A stretch of 64,000 bases of DNA, from NCBI RefSeq assembly GCF_020180945.1, contig NZ_JAIPUL010000001.1, forward strand, positions 248,001 through 312,000. The letters are read 5' to 3'. The stretch is from Lacticaseibacillus kribbianus (GTDB taxonomy: Bacteria; Bacillota; Bacilli; Lactobacillales; Lactobacillaceae). The position numbers were made by a program, and so were the translations under genes. The stretch's first letter is position 1. The number at the start of each line of letters is the position of its first letter. Below the pieces are notes generated by a model. That model was not told where the DNA came from, did not search any database, and saw nothing but the letters and a program-made list of their open reading frames with translations. Positions 54,523 through 62,741 of the stretch are shown here, one piece after another.

Positions 54523-55446
54523 ATGCACATTTTTGTCTGCTGCGCTGGCGGGGCCAGCTCCAGCATGTTCTGCGCGCGGTTGGCGCAGGCCATCAACACG
54601 ACCGACGAGAACCTGTCGGCGAGCTTCGACACCGTCGATGCGGTGCTCGCGCAGTCACCCTTTGCGCCCTGCGCCGACTTGGTGTTTGCCTACGGGGGCA
54701 TCGACGCGATTCGCCCGGCGACGGCCTACGACTTCGGCAGCCTGTTCGACGTTGTGCTGGTGGCGCCCCAGGTGCGCTACCTGACGCCGGCCAAGCAGGC
54801 GGTGCTGGCGGATTACCCGACGGTGGTGGCGGACATGGACTCACGGGTGTTCGGGCTGATGGACGGCAACCGCGGCTACCAGGCGCTGCTCGACCAGCTG
54901 ATGACGCTGGATCTGATGCGCGGCTTCCAGTCCGGGCTGGATTTTGCCTCCAAGCGCGGTGACAAGGACCTCGAGCTGCTGGTGGTCGGCGCCAGCCGCA
55001 CCGACCGGGCCATCGAGACGCTGACGCAGGGGCTGGCGGCTCAGGGCATTCGCACAGTGCAGGAGCACTTCGAGCTGGACAAGCTGTTTGATTTTCACCC
55101 GAAGACGGACTTCGAGGTGCGCCTGCTGTTCGGCGCCCGCCTGACCAAGCCGGACATCCCCAAGGTGGCGCGGCGCATCGACGGCGTGATTCGCTTCAGC
55201 GACCAAAAGCCGGCCGCACCGACCTGGGACGCGCGCTACCGGCTGCCCAGCGTCCGGCTGAGCCCGGACCTGATTAACAAAAACGCCGACCCTACCGCGC
55301 TTTTGGGGGCGGTGACGGACTTCCTGCTGGCGGCGGATGCCGTGGCGCAGGGGACGGCCAACGTCCAAAGCGCGTTCTTCGAGACGCCGCCGCCGGCCAA
55401 GAAGGTGAAGTCCTTCCTGGGCATCTTCACCTACACGGTCGACTGA
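54523..55446 (+). CDS. PTS EIIB-like protein with extended C-terminal region
   Basis: 307 residues. The N-terminus MHIFVCCAGGASSSMFCARL has the Cys-containing P-loop of lactose/cellobiose-type EIIB proteins; a normal EIIB is about 100 residues. The remaining 200 residues contain a second alpha/beta unit (DLELLVVGASRTDRAIETL) and no transporter helices. It might be a PTS phosphocarrier fused to, or diverged into, a regulator. ATG 54523 with TCTGGAGG supplied by the preceding repeat. Partner EIIC unknown; the EIIC at 62.7 kb is one candidate. Confidence 0.55.
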   Translation: MHIFVCCAGGASSSMFCARLAQAINTTDENLSASFDTVDAVLAQSPFAPCADLVFAYGGIDAIRPATAYDFGSLFDVVLVAPQVRYLTPAKQAVLADYPTVVADMDSRVFGLMDGNRGYQALLDQLMTLDLMRGFQSGLDFASKRGDKDLELLVVGASRTDRAIETLTQGLAAQGIRTVQEHFELDKLFDFHPKTDFEVRLLFGARLTKPDIPKVARRIDGVIRFSDQKPAAPTWDARYRLPSVRLSPDLINKNADPTALLGAVTDFLLAADAVAQGTANVQSAFFETPPPAKKVKSFLGIFTYTVD

Positions 55447-55461
55447 GCGACCGCAACGCAC

Positions 55462-55502
55462 AAAATAGCCAGCCCGAATTTGTCTCGGGCTGGCTATTTT
55501 TT
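55462..55502. terminator. Bidirectional intrinsic terminator
   Basis: Perfect 16-bp stem AAAATAGCCAGCCCGA/TCGGGCTGGCTATTTT, loop ATTTGTC, between convergent genes. Confidence 0.9.
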
Positions 55503-55506
55503 GGCG

Positions 55507-55977
55507 CTACTGCACCTGCTGCACGGTGATTGGGACCGACTCCGGCACCCGCGGCCGCAGGGTGTTGACCAGCGACTGCAGGTCGGTCTTGAAGGTGATG
55601 CGCACGGCGCGGTGGGCGGAGATGCCGAACGCGGCGACCACCAGCTCGCGCCCGTCCGGCAGGCTGACGGGCGTCAGGGAGATGCCCGTCATCTTGGCGT
55701 ACGGGAACATCCGGTTGACGATGCCGGCGGCGACCACGCGGGTCTTGGTCAGCCCGGTGGTGCCGGCCATGACCGTCAGGGTGATGAACGCGGCGTAGAA
55801 AATGATCACGGTCAGGTTGGCGGTCCCGGAGGCCAAGAACCAGACGGTGAAGAAGGCGGCGAGAATCAGCTGGAAGGTGGCGTACCCGCCGCGCAGGTCA
55901 ATCTGGCCCTGCCAGTAGAGGTTGTAGACGCCAAGCCCCAGCAGGGCGACGTCGAGAAGCACGATGAACAGCATCAT
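55507..55977 (-). CDS. Hypothetical membrane protein, 156 aa
   Basis: Not recognised. Two or three N-terminal membrane helices (about 3-20, 34-55, 58-78) and a soluble C-terminal half (KTDLQSLVNTLRPRVPESVPITV). Its ATG overlaps the stop of the AI-2E family gene by 4 bases (ATGA), so it is translated by coupling and is probably functionally linked. Confidence 0.65.
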   Translation of the reverse strand: MMLFIVLLDVALLGLGVYNLYWQGQIDLRGGYATFQLILAAFFTVWFLASGTANLTVIIFYAAFITLTVMAGTTGLTKTRVVAAGIVNRMFPYAKMTGISLTPVSLPDGRELVVAAFGISAHRAVRITFKTDLQSLVNTLRPRVPESVPITVQQVQ

Positions 55978-57149
55978 TTTTTCACACTTTCTGGATTGGG
56001 AGCGGGGGGCAGCGGCACGCTTTCGCCGGGCTCGGCGTAAAGGCCCGAGACCTGCTGGTACCACTTAAAGAGGCGCACGGCGATGATGCGCAGCACGGCG
56101 AAGCCCGGGATGCCGAGAATCACGCCGGCCAGGCCGAACATGTTGCCTGCGGTCAGCAGGACGACGACGATGGTGATCGGGTGCATCTCAAGCTTCGACC
56201 CCATCACGAACGGCGAGATCAGCTGGGTCTCAAGCAGCCACTCGACGAAGAACACGAGGATCACCATGAGAAACATCCGCGGGCTCATCATCAGGCCGAC
56301 GACCAGCGCCGGCACCATGGCCAAGGCCGAGCCGAAGTAGGGAATCAGGTTCAGCGGGCCGGCGATCAGGCCGAGCACCAGGGCGAAGCGCAGGCCGATC
56401 AGCGAGTAGCCGATCATGAAGATGATGGCCACGGCCATGGCGACCGTCAGCTGGCCCTGCACGTAGGAGCCGACCTTCTCGTTCATCTCGTGGAGCATCT
56501 CGCCGACGCTTTGGCGCAGCTTGACCGGGATAATCGGGAGCACCAGGCCTGGGAACTTGGCGCCGTCCTTGAGCATGAAGAACAGGATGATCGGCGCGGT
56601 GCCGACGGTGATCGCGACGTTGCCGACGACGCCGACTAGGTTTTGAATCTGGGTGATGGTGCCCGAGACGATCAGGCCCTCGCGCCCGGAGACGGCGGCC
56701 ATGATCTCGTTACCCAGCTGGTTCAGATCCTTTTGGGCGATCAGGTCCTGGCTGTCGTTGAGGTCGGTCAGCCAGCGGGTGAAGGCCCCCCAGTAGCTCG
56801 GCCAGTCGTTGACCATGCTGCTGATCTGGCGCTCGATCGGCGGCACCAGCTTGACGACGGCCAGCACCAGCAGCGCCAGGACACCGAGAAAAACCAGCGC
56901 GATGGCGAGGTTGCGATTGACCTTGCGCCGCGTCAGCCAGTTGACGATCGGTGCCAGCATGTAGTACAGGATGCCGGCGAAGACGAAGGGTGGCGCGACG
57001 ATGCCGATGAAGTTGCCCACTGGCTTGAAGACCCAGCCGATCTTGGTCAGCACCCACACCACCAAGAGGGCGAGCAGAAGGTTGAAGGCCGTGATGGCAA
57101 ACTTGTTGTCGAGGAAGTGGCGGTAGAACCAGGAAGTTTTGCTTTTCAT
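55974..57149 (-). CDS. AI-2E family transporter
   Basis: 391 residues, eight membrane helices with a cytosolic or periplasmic loop at about 90-190. Family motifs: PPFVFAGILYYMLAPIVNWL, GLIAGPLNLIPYFGSALAMVPAL and GLAGVILGIPGFAVLRII. The family includes putative exporters of AI-2 and Na+/H+ antiporters, so the substrate is open. ATG 57149 has CGGAGG 7 bases upstream. Confidence 0.85.
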   Translation of the reverse strand: MKSKTSWFYRHFLDNKFAITAFNLLLALLVVWVLTKIGWVFKPVGNFIGIVAPPFVFAGILYYMLAPIVNWLTRRKVNRNLAIALVFLGVLALLVLAVVKLVPPIERQISSMVNDWPSYWGAFTRWLTDLNDSQDLIAQKDLNQLGNEIMAAVSGREGLIVSGTITQIQNLVGVVGNVAITVGTAPIILFFMLKDGAKFPGLVLPIIPVKLRQSVGEMLHEMNEKVGSYVQGQLTVAMAVAIIFMIGYSLIGLRFALVLGLIAGPLNLIPYFGSALAMVPALVVGLMMSPRMFLMVILVFFVEWLLETQLISPFVMGSKLEMHPITIVVVLLTAGNMFGLAGVILGIPGFAVLRIIAVRLFKWYQQVSGLYAEPGESVPLPPAPNPESVKK

Positions 57150-57305
57150 AAGACGCCTCCGTAACCGTTTCACTTATAATGATACAAAACTTAGACCATT
57201 AAAGCGAATCGGGCGCAGGTCCGATTCGCGCGGCGTGTCGCCTGCGCCCGGTTTGTAACGGGTGGGTGCCCGACGGCTGGGTCGCGGGGCCGCTTTGTAA
57301 ATTTA

Positions 57306-57347
57306 TTGTAAAGGCGACCTTTACAAACGCGCGCGGCCCGGTATACT
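57306..57347 (+). promoter_or_regulatory. Palindrome and -10 box of the 64-aa membrane protein gene
   Basis: TTGTAAAGG-CGA-CCTTTACAA (57306-57326), a perfect 9-bp inverted repeat, lies where the -35 box should be; TATACT (57342-57347) is the -10. An additional TGTAAA half-site sits just upstream. The pattern suggests an operator for an unidentified regulator. Confidence 0.6.
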
Positions 57348-57378
57348 GAAGGTATCGATTCACAAGGAGGTGACTGCG

Positions 57379-57573
57379 ATGACAGTCATCAAGATTCTGC
57401 GCTGGACGCTGCGGGCCCTGGTGGTGCTGACCATCGGCCTGCTGCTGTTCGACACCGCGGTCGGCATCGGCCTGATGGCGGTGGACATTCTGGTCGGCGT
57501 TTTCTACGAGATGAAGCAGACCGCCTGCGACCGCCGCGAGATGAAGCACGTCCCAGTAACGCACCGGCTGTAG
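57379..57573 (+). CDS. Small membrane protein, 64 aa
   Basis: Not recognised. Two hydrophobic stretches (about 10-28 and 30-44) and a basic, Cys-containing tail KQTACDRREMKH. AAGGAGG lies 7 bases before ATG 57379. It has its own promoter with a palindrome and a strong terminator, so it is a real one-gene unit. Confidence 0.65.
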   Translation: MTVIKILRWTLRALVVLTIGLLLFDTAVGIGLMAVDILVGVFYEMKQTACDRREMKHVPVTHRL

Positions 57574-57578
57574 CCAAC

Positions 57579-57612
57579 AACACCCCCGCCAGACATTGGC
57601 GGGGGTGTTTTG
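57579..57612 (+). terminator. Intrinsic terminator
   Basis: AACACCCCCGCCA/TGGCGGGGGTGTT, 13 bp, loop GACAT, TTTT. Confidence 0.85.
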
Positions 57613-57708
57613 CTGCCTCAGCAGTCGGTTGGCAAGCAACGGTGGTGCACGCCGGGTGCCGGTGGGCGTGGTTCAGCGCCGCCGTGGCGGTTCGCGCGGC
57701 GACACAGC

Positions 57709-57751
57709 AAAGGCCGGCGCCACACCGCTTAGCGGATGGGGCCGGCCTTTT
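57709..57751 (-). terminator. Intrinsic terminator of mupG
   Basis: AAAGGCCGGC outer arms with an inner CCGCT/AGCGG helix; T-rich on the minus strand. Confidence 0.75.
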
Positions 57752-57760
57752 GGGTCTGGC

Positions 57761-58849
57761 TTAGCCGATGAAGCGGAACTTGCTCCAAGGCTTGATGAAG
57801 TCCAGCAGCATCACCTCGTCGGGGGAGATGCTACCGATCTTGTTCTTGCGCGGTTCGGCGTGCGGTTCGAGCACGATCTGCAGCTCGTTTTTGTAGATGC
57901 CGAAGCCGTCGTTGCCGACCAGCACGTCACCCTTTTGGAAGACCTCGGTGTTGTCGTGCGGGGCGTTCGGGACGTCCTTGTAGGTGACACGCGGCATGGT
58001 GGAGCGGATCACGGTGCGGTTGATGTCGCCGCGGCGGAAGTGCTGCGGGGTCAGGGCCACCGTTTTTTCAATCTCGTTGACGTCATCCACGAAGTCCAGG
58101 TGGAACTGGATCTGGTAGCGGTCGATGGCGGCCAAAGCGGCGAGTTCTTCCTCGCTGGCGTAAGCGTTACCGATGATCACGTCATCGATCAGGCCCCCGG
58201 CCCAGAGGTGCTTGGCCTGAACCTCGATCGGCAGGCGGCGGTCGGCCTCAAGGGTCGGCAGGCCGTCGTTGACGTTCCACGGCCCCATGTTGCCGACCTG
58301 GCTGGCGACGAACGCGGCGGAGTGGATGTTGTACTTGCGGAAGCGCTCGGAGCACTCCACGAAGAAGTCGTACGGCAGGGCGGTGCCGACCTGCGGGTAG
58401 AAGTTGTGGCAGCCGTACAGGTAGCTGGTGTTGGCCTGGTAGCTGACGATGTTGTTCAGGTAGTCCACGTTGTTGCTCATGTTGAGCTCGATGATCAGGC
58501 CGTACGGGTTGTACGACAGCATCGCCTCCGTGGCCCCGTCGAAGCCCTGGTCCAGCCGGATGCCGGCGCAGTGCAGCTCCGAGAAGAACTTGAGGTCGGA
58601 GTACGAGATCCCCAGCTGGTCGAAAATGCGCGGGGAGACGTCCAGAATCGTCTGGTACCCCAGGTCGTTGCCGACGTCGATGATTTTCTGGTACTCGGCT
58701 TTGGTCTCTTCGACCGAGCCCTTGACCTCCAGCATGCTCATGAAGATGCGGGTGAACCCGTACTTGTGGCCGAGCTCCAGGTAGGCCTTGTTGGCTTCAA
58801 AATCGCTGTGATCCGGGTAAATCGATAATCCGAGTTGACGCATTGTCAT
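57761..58849 (-). CDS. mupG: 6-phospho-N-acetylmuramidase MupG (DUF871 family)
   Basis: 362 residues, the normal size of DUF871 proteins. N-terminal TIM-barrel part with GLSIYPDHSDFEANKAYL, RLDQGFDG, LNMSNN and GCHNFYP; C-terminal beta domain from about residue 250 (RGDINRTVIRSTMPRV). MupG of Staphylococcus aureus cleaves MurNAc-6P-GlcNAc in the cytosol. The neighbouring GlcNAc kinase, murQ and murR support the same role here. ATG 58849 follows AGGAGG. A promoter TTGCGC-17-TATGAT lies upstream (58934-58962). Confidence 0.9.
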   Translation of the reverse strand: MTMRQLGLSIYPDHSDFEANKAYLELGHKYGFTRIFMSMLEVKGSVEETKAEYQKIIDVGNDLGYQTILDVSPRIFDQLGISYSDLKFFSELHCAGIRLDQGFDGATEAMLSYNPYGLIIELNMSNNVDYLNNIVSYQANTSYLYGCHNFYPQVGTALPYDFFVECSERFRKYNIHSAAFVASQVGNMGPWNVNDGLPTLEADRRLPIEVQAKHLWAGGLIDDVIIGNAYASEEELAALAAIDRYQIQFHLDFVDDVNEIEKTVALTPQHFRRGDINRTVIRSTMPRVTYKDVPNAPHDNTEVFQKGDVLVGNDGFGIYKNELQIVLEPHAEPRKNKIGSISPDEVMLLDFIKPWSKFRFIG

Positions 58850-58933
58850 TGCAGTTCCTCCTAAATGAATTGTGTGGTGCAGGCGCAAGCGTGCCCGTGC
58901 CCCCTAGCATGGACACGCTTACGTGCTGTCTCC

Positions 58934-58962
58934 ATCATAGCGAACCCGGCGCGCTGGCGCAA
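58934..58962 (-). promoter_or_regulatory. mupG: mupG promoter
   Basis: TTGCGC (58957-58962), 17 bases, TATGAT (58934-58939) on the minus strand. A hairpin AAGCGTG/CACGCTT (58887-58920) lies in the 5' leader. The TTGAAA/TTTCAA operator of the cluster is absent here. Confidence 0.55.
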
Positions 58963-58975
58963 ACTTGGCGCCGGG

Positions 58976-59863
58976 CTACTCGGCCCACCGCGCCCAAAAC
59001 AGCACGCCACGGCTGTTGTTGGTGGTGACCACCGCCGCTTCGACGTCCGGGTAGCTCAGGCGCACCGCGGCGATCACCTGCTTGCGAAAGGCGGCGTTGT
59101 GGGTCAAAACGGACCCGGACAGCGCCAGCTTGGTCGGGCGCGGTGCGGCGTAGCGGGCCATCAGCCCGCAGATTTCGGCGGCCAGCGCTCGGGCTTGGGC
59201 GGTGAACACCGCACCGGTTTCGGCGTCGGTTTCGGCCAGCGGCGCGAGCTTGGCGGCCAGGCTCGCCAGGTCCTGGCGCGTGCCGGCGTAAAAACGCCGC
59301 ACGGCCCCGGACATGTCGCTTGCCTCGAGCAGCTTCGGCAGCGTGGCGGCCAGCTTGGTGGGCCGCCCCTGGTCGTGGTCGGCCAAGGCCTGCACCATCG
59401 CGGCCTGCACCAGCTTGTAGGCCGAGCCGGTGTCGCCGAGCAGCTGGCCCCAGCCGCCGTAGCGGGTGAAGCGGCCGGCCTGGCGCCCGTAGACGATCGA
59501 ACCCGTGCCGGCGATCACCAGCGTCCCGTCCGCGCCCTCCAGCCCGTTGAGCAGGGCCAGTTGGGCGTCGGAGATCACGGCGGTGGGGATGCCGAACGCG
59601 GCGGTGAACTCAGCCGCAAGCGCCGGCGCGTCGCCGGTGGTTTCGACCCCGGCGATGCCGATCAGCACCTGGCTGCAGGTTTCGCCTTTCAATTGTGCGG
59701 TCAGCGCGGTGACCGCGGCGGTCAGGTTCGCCCGCGTCCCTGCGGCGTCCAGGAACACGTTGCCCGGGCCCGCAGTGACCTGGGCGAGCTGGCGGCCGTC
59801 CGGGGCCCAGGCGGTGGCCACGATGTGCGTGCCGCCGCTGTCAATTCCGATTAAGTAAGTCAT
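58976..59863 (-). CDS. N-acetylglucosamine kinase (BadF/BadG family)
   Basis: 295 residues with ASKHA-fold motifs IGIDSGGTH (phosphate 1), ISDAQLALLNG, VIAGTGSIVYG (phosphate 2), GGWGQLLGDTGSAY and ALSGSVL (adenosine). BadF-type kinases of this size phosphorylate GlcNAc, and in MurK also MurNAc. In this cluster it would convert the GlcNAc released by MupG to GlcNAc-6P. ATG 59863 behind AAGGTGG. Its promoter is shared back-to-back with the esterase-murQ unit. Confidence 0.85.
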   Translation of the reverse strand: MTYLIGIDSGGTHIVATAWAPDGRQLAQVTAGPGNVFLDAAGTRANLTAAVTALTAQLKGETCSQVLIGIAGVETTGDAPALAAEFTAAFGIPTAVISDAQLALLNGLEGADGTLVIAGTGSIVYGRQAGRFTRYGGWGQLLGDTGSAYKLVQAAMVQALADHDQGRPTKLAATLPKLLEASDMSGAVRRFYAGTRQDLASLAAKLAPLAETDAETGAVFTAQARALAAEICGLMARYAAPRPTKLALSGSVLTHNAAFRKQVIAAVRLSYPDVEAAVVTTNNSRGVLFWARWAE

Positions 59864-59899
59864 GAAGTCGCCACCTTGTGCTGTTTTGGTTACCCTTTC

Positions 59900-59963
59900 A
59901 TTCTAGCGTCCTGGAATTTTTTTTCAACCTTTGATTGAAATATCTGGATTTTTGTTTTATAAA
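59900..59963. promoter_or_regulatory. Divergent promoters sharing one palindromic operator
   Basis: Central palindrome TTTCAA-N7-TTGAAA (59922-59940). Rightward: TTGAAA (59935-59940), 17 bases, TATAAA (59958-59963). Leftward: TTGAAA (complement of 59922-59927), 16 bases, TAGAAT (complement of 59900-59905). The two halves of the palindrome are therefore the two -35 boxes. A protein bound to it would shut both directions; MurR is the obvious candidate. Confidence 0.7.
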
Positions 59964-59998
59964 TGTAAGTGAGAAATTCTAATGAAGGATCTGATACG

Positions 59999-60766
59999 AT
60001 GGCACTGCTGACCTTGGTACGCGCCTCCGCCAGGCTTCAGAACCAGGCGGCGGTGACGGTGGCCATGCCGGACACAGTGACCGGGCCCTTGCGGACGCTG
60101 TGGCTGCTGCACGGGCTGGGGGACAACGGATCGGCGTGGCAGCGCAAGACCGGCATCGAGCAGCTGGCAATCGCGCACAACCTGGCGATCGTGATGCCGG
60201 ACATGGGGCGCAGCTTCTACGTCAACACCGCCAGCCACCAGCCGTACTGGGACTACCTGACCCAGGAGCTGATGCCGCAGCTTCAGGCCACGCTGCCGCT
60301 TTCCACGGCTCCGGCCGACCGCTACGTCGCCGGCAACTCGATGGGCGGCTTCGGCGCGCTGCGGTTGGCCGCGGCGGCGCCCGAGCGCTTCGCGGCGGTG
60401 ATGCTGCTGTCGCCGGTGGTGGACCTGGATTCGATGCCGCCGATCATGCCCGACTATGAAAGCGTCTTCGCCAAGGGGACGCCGCACGACCTGATTCGCC
60501 GCGAGCTGCAGGCAGCGCCGGTCGCTGCGCTTCGGCGGCTGCGCTGGTACCACACCATCGGCGACGAAGACTTCATGAAGGCGGCCAACGACGACTTTGC
60601 CCGCTTTGCGACCCGGACGCTTGGCCTGACCCTGACGCAGGACAACCGTCCCGGCGGCCACGACTGGGCCTTCTGGGGCCCGGCGATGGCGCGGGTGCTG
60701 GACTGGCTGGACTCGGGGGCAAGTGCCCCCGGCAATGAGGAGAAAATACATGGAACGAACGACTGA
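59999..60766 (+). CDS. Alpha/beta hydrolase, esterase D / tributyrin esterase-like
   Basis: 255 residues. Oxyanion motif LLHGLGDNGSAW, nucleophile GNSMGGFGALR, acid in TIGDEDF and His in GGHDWAFW: a complete catalytic triad of the esterase D type. It may deacylate wall-derived sugars, which would suit its position before murQ; that is inference. ATG 59999 with AAGGATC upstream. murQ overlaps its end by 17 bases. Confidence 0.8.
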   Translation: MALLTLVRASARLQNQAAVTVAMPDTVTGPLRTLWLLHGLGDNGSAWQRKTGIEQLAIAHNLAIVMPDMGRSFYVNTASHQPYWDYLTQELMPQLQATLPLSTAPADRYVAGNSMGGFGALRLAAAAPERFAAVMLLSPVVDLDSMPPIMPDYESVFAKGTPHDLIRRELQAAPVAALRRLRWYHTIGDEDFMKAANDDFARFATRTLGLTLTQDNRPGGHDWAFWGPAMARVLDWLDSGASAPGNEEKIHGTND

Positions 60767-61649
60767 AGCCCGCAATCCCGCGAGCACCCACATTGACACG
60801 ATGAGCACCGAGGAGATCCTGGCCACCATCAACGGCCAGGACCAGCTGGTGCCCCAGGCGATTGCCGACCCGGCGGTGATGACGCCGCTGACGGCGTTGG
60901 TCGACGCGGTGGTCGCGCGCTTTCAGCGCGGTGGGCGCCTGTTTTACATCGGCGCCGGCACCAGCGGCCGGCTCGGCGTGCTCGACGCCGCCGAGTGCGT
61001 GCCGACCTTCGGCACCGACCCGGAGATGGTGCAGGGCCTGATCGCCGGCGGCCAGGCCGCGATGACCGACGCGGTGGAGGGGGCAGAGGACTCCGTTGAG
61101 GGCGGCGCCGCTGACCTCAAGGCCCGCCACCTGAGCGCAGACGACTTCGTGATCGGCTTGGCCGCGTCGGGCTCCACGCCCTACGTGATCGGCGGGCTGG
61201 ATTTCGCGCAGGCGGTCGGCGCCGGCACCGGCGCGATTGCCTGCAACAAGAATGCTTTGATCTCCGCGCACGCTGCCATCGCCGTTGAGGCCGTCGTCGG
61301 CCCCGAGGTGGTCACCGGCTCGACGCGCATGAAGGCCGGCACGGCCGAGAAGCTGCTGTTGAACATGGTGTCGACCACCAGCATGATCAAGCTGGGCAAG
61401 GTCTACGGCAACCTGATGGTCGACGTCAAGCCGACCAACATCAAGCTGGTCGACCGCGCCAAGCGCATCATCGCCGCGGCGACCGGGGTCGACTTTGCCA
61501 CCGCCGCGGACTACTACGATCGGGCCGACCACCAGCCGAAGCTCGCCATCGTGATGATCAACGGCGGCGTGGACGCCGCGCGCGCAGCGGCCGCGCTGGC
61601 CCAGGCGGACGGTTTCATCGCCCGCGCGCTGGCGATTCTGCGCGGATAA
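60750..61649 (+). CDS. murQ: N-acetylmuramic acid 6-phosphate etherase
   Basis: 299 residues. The SIS-domain signature YIGAGTSGRLGVLDAAEC is diagnostic; GLAASGSTPYVIGGL and VVTGSTRMKAGTAEKLLLN are further MurQ motifs. It removes D-lactate from MurNAc-6P to give GlcNAc-6P, entering amino sugar metabolism. ATG 60750 has TGAGGAG inside the end of the esterase gene, so translation is coupled. Confidence 0.96.
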   Translation: MERTTEARNPASTHIDTMSTEEILATINGQDQLVPQAIADPAVMTPLTALVDAVVARFQRGGRLFYIGAGTSGRLGVLDAAECVPTFGTDPEMVQGLIAGGQAAMTDAVEGAEDSVEGGAADLKARHLSADDFVIGLAASGSTPYVIGGLDFAQAVGAGTGAIACNKNALISAHAAIAVEAVVGPEVVTGSTRMKAGTAEKLLLNMVSTTSMIKLGKVYGNLMVDVKPTNIKLVDRAKRIIAAATGVDFATAADYYDRADHQPKLAIVMINGGVDAARAAAALAQADGFIARALAILRG

Positions 61650-61656
61650 TTTTGCC

Positions 61657-61684
61657 AGTGGCGCCCCCGGCGGCGCCGCTTTTT
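61657..61684 (+). terminator. Intrinsic terminator of esterase-murQ
   Basis: AGTGGCGCC/GGCGCCGCT (9 bp, one G-U), then TTTTT. Confidence 0.7.
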
Positions 61685-61694
61685 GGCCACGGAA

Positions 61695-61708
61695 TGTAAG
61701 CGGTTCAA
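61695..61708 (+). promoter_or_regulatory. cre-like site upstream of murR
   Basis: TGTAAGCGGTTCAA matches 12 of 14 positions of the CcpA site consensus TGWAARCGYTWNCW, 15 bases before the murR start codon. It suggests carbon catabolite control. Confidence 0.5.
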
Positions 61709-61723
61709 CCGCGGGAGGGGAAA

Positions 61724-62584
61724 ATGTCTGTCAAGGGACGCATCAACAACGCGATGGCCGGGCTGTCGGAGGCCGAGACCAAGGTCGCCGACTTCGTGCT
61801 CGCACACCCGGAGGAGGTGATCAACATGACCGCCTCGCAGCTGGCGGCGGCGGCCGATTCCAGCCCGGCGTCGGTGATCCGGCTGACCAAGCGCCTGGAC
61901 ATCGAGGGCTTCACGGCGCTCAAGATCCTGTTGGCCACCGACCTGACCAAGGCGCCGAGCGACCCGGCGGCCGACTCCGACATCACGGAGGGCGAGGCGC
62001 TAGGGTCCATCAAGCAGAAGCTTTTGGGCAGCGCGCTGCAGTCGATTCGCGAAACCACGGACCAGGTCAACGAGGGGGAGGTCGACGCGCTGGTGCGCGC
62101 GATCAAGTCGACCCACCAGCTGTACCTGTTTGGCATCGGCGCCTCGGCGCTGGCGGCGGCCAACATCTGCCAGAAGTGGAACCGCATCGGCTACCCGACC
62201 GTGGCCGACGCCGACCTCAACGCGCTGTTGCCCAAGCTGGTCAACGCGCGGCGCGGCGACGTGCTGTGGGTGATCTCGAACTCCGGCGAGTCGCCGGAGG
62301 TCCTGATCGCGGCCAAGGAGGCCCGGCGCCGCGGGGTGCGGCTGGCGTCCTTGACGCGCTTTGGCAACAACAGCCTGGCGAAGCTGTCGGACATCGCGGT
62401 GCACACCTCCCAGCCGATGGAACGGGAGAACCGAATCGCGGCGACCAACTCGCTGCTAGCCCAATTCATGATTATCGACGTTATTTTTTACTACTTCGTC
62501 AGCCGCAACTTCGCCGCGTCGGCCCAGGCACTCGACCGCTCGCACCAAGTCATCTCGGCGTACAAGGACACCCTGCGGAAATGA
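61724..62584 (+). CDS. murR: RpiR-family regulator, MurR type
   Basis: 286 residues. N-terminal HTH_6 domain (INMTASQLAAAADSSPASVIRLTKRL in part) and a C-terminal SIS sugar-phosphate domain (LFGIGASALAAANICQKW, VLWVISNSGESPEVL). MurR senses MurNAc-6P or GlcNAc-6P type ligands and controls recycling genes. GGGAGGGG before ATG 61724. Its operator candidate is the TTGAAA/TTTCAA palindrome at 59922-59940 and 62645-62661. Confidence 0.85.
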   Translation: MSVKGRINNAMAGLSEAETKVADFVLAHPEEVINMTASQLAAAADSSPASVIRLTKRLDIEGFTALKILLATDLTKAPSDPAADSDITEGEALGSIKQKLLGSALQSIRETTDQVNEGEVDALVRAIKSTHQLYLFGIGASALAAANICQKWNRIGYPTVADADLNALLPKLVNARRGDVLWVISNSGESPEVLIAAKEARRRGVRLASLTRFGNNSLAKLSDIAVHTSQPMERENRIAATNSLLAQFMIIDVIFYYFVSRNFAASAQALDRSHQVISAYKDTLRK

Positions 62585-62644
62585 CTAGACCAATTTTGAT
62601 TGTTAAATAAAATTACATGACAATTTTATTTTTGCCCTCGGGTA

Positions 62645-62672
62645 TTGAAATTTAATTTCAACCTGTTAGAAT
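62645..62672 (+). promoter_or_regulatory. EIIC promoter overlapped by a palindromic operator
   Basis: TTGAAAT-TTA-ATTTCAA (62645-62661), a perfect palindrome. Its left half TTGAAA is the -35 box; 16 bases later TAGAAT (62667-62672) with a TGT extension. Same half-site as the divergent promoter at 59.9 kb. Confidence 0.7.
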
Positions 62673-62741
62673 ACAGGTGAAGGCGATTACATCGTCTGGC
62701 AATGCCATTATTTTAGTTCACCTCACAAAGGAGTGATTGTA

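Noticed and set aside
57203-57252. Attenuator-like overlapping inverted repeats (GCGAATCGG/CCGATTCGC and GGGCGCAGG/CCTGCGCCC)
   Set aside because: They lie upstream of both divergent promoters that I can place, so they are probably not in either transcript.
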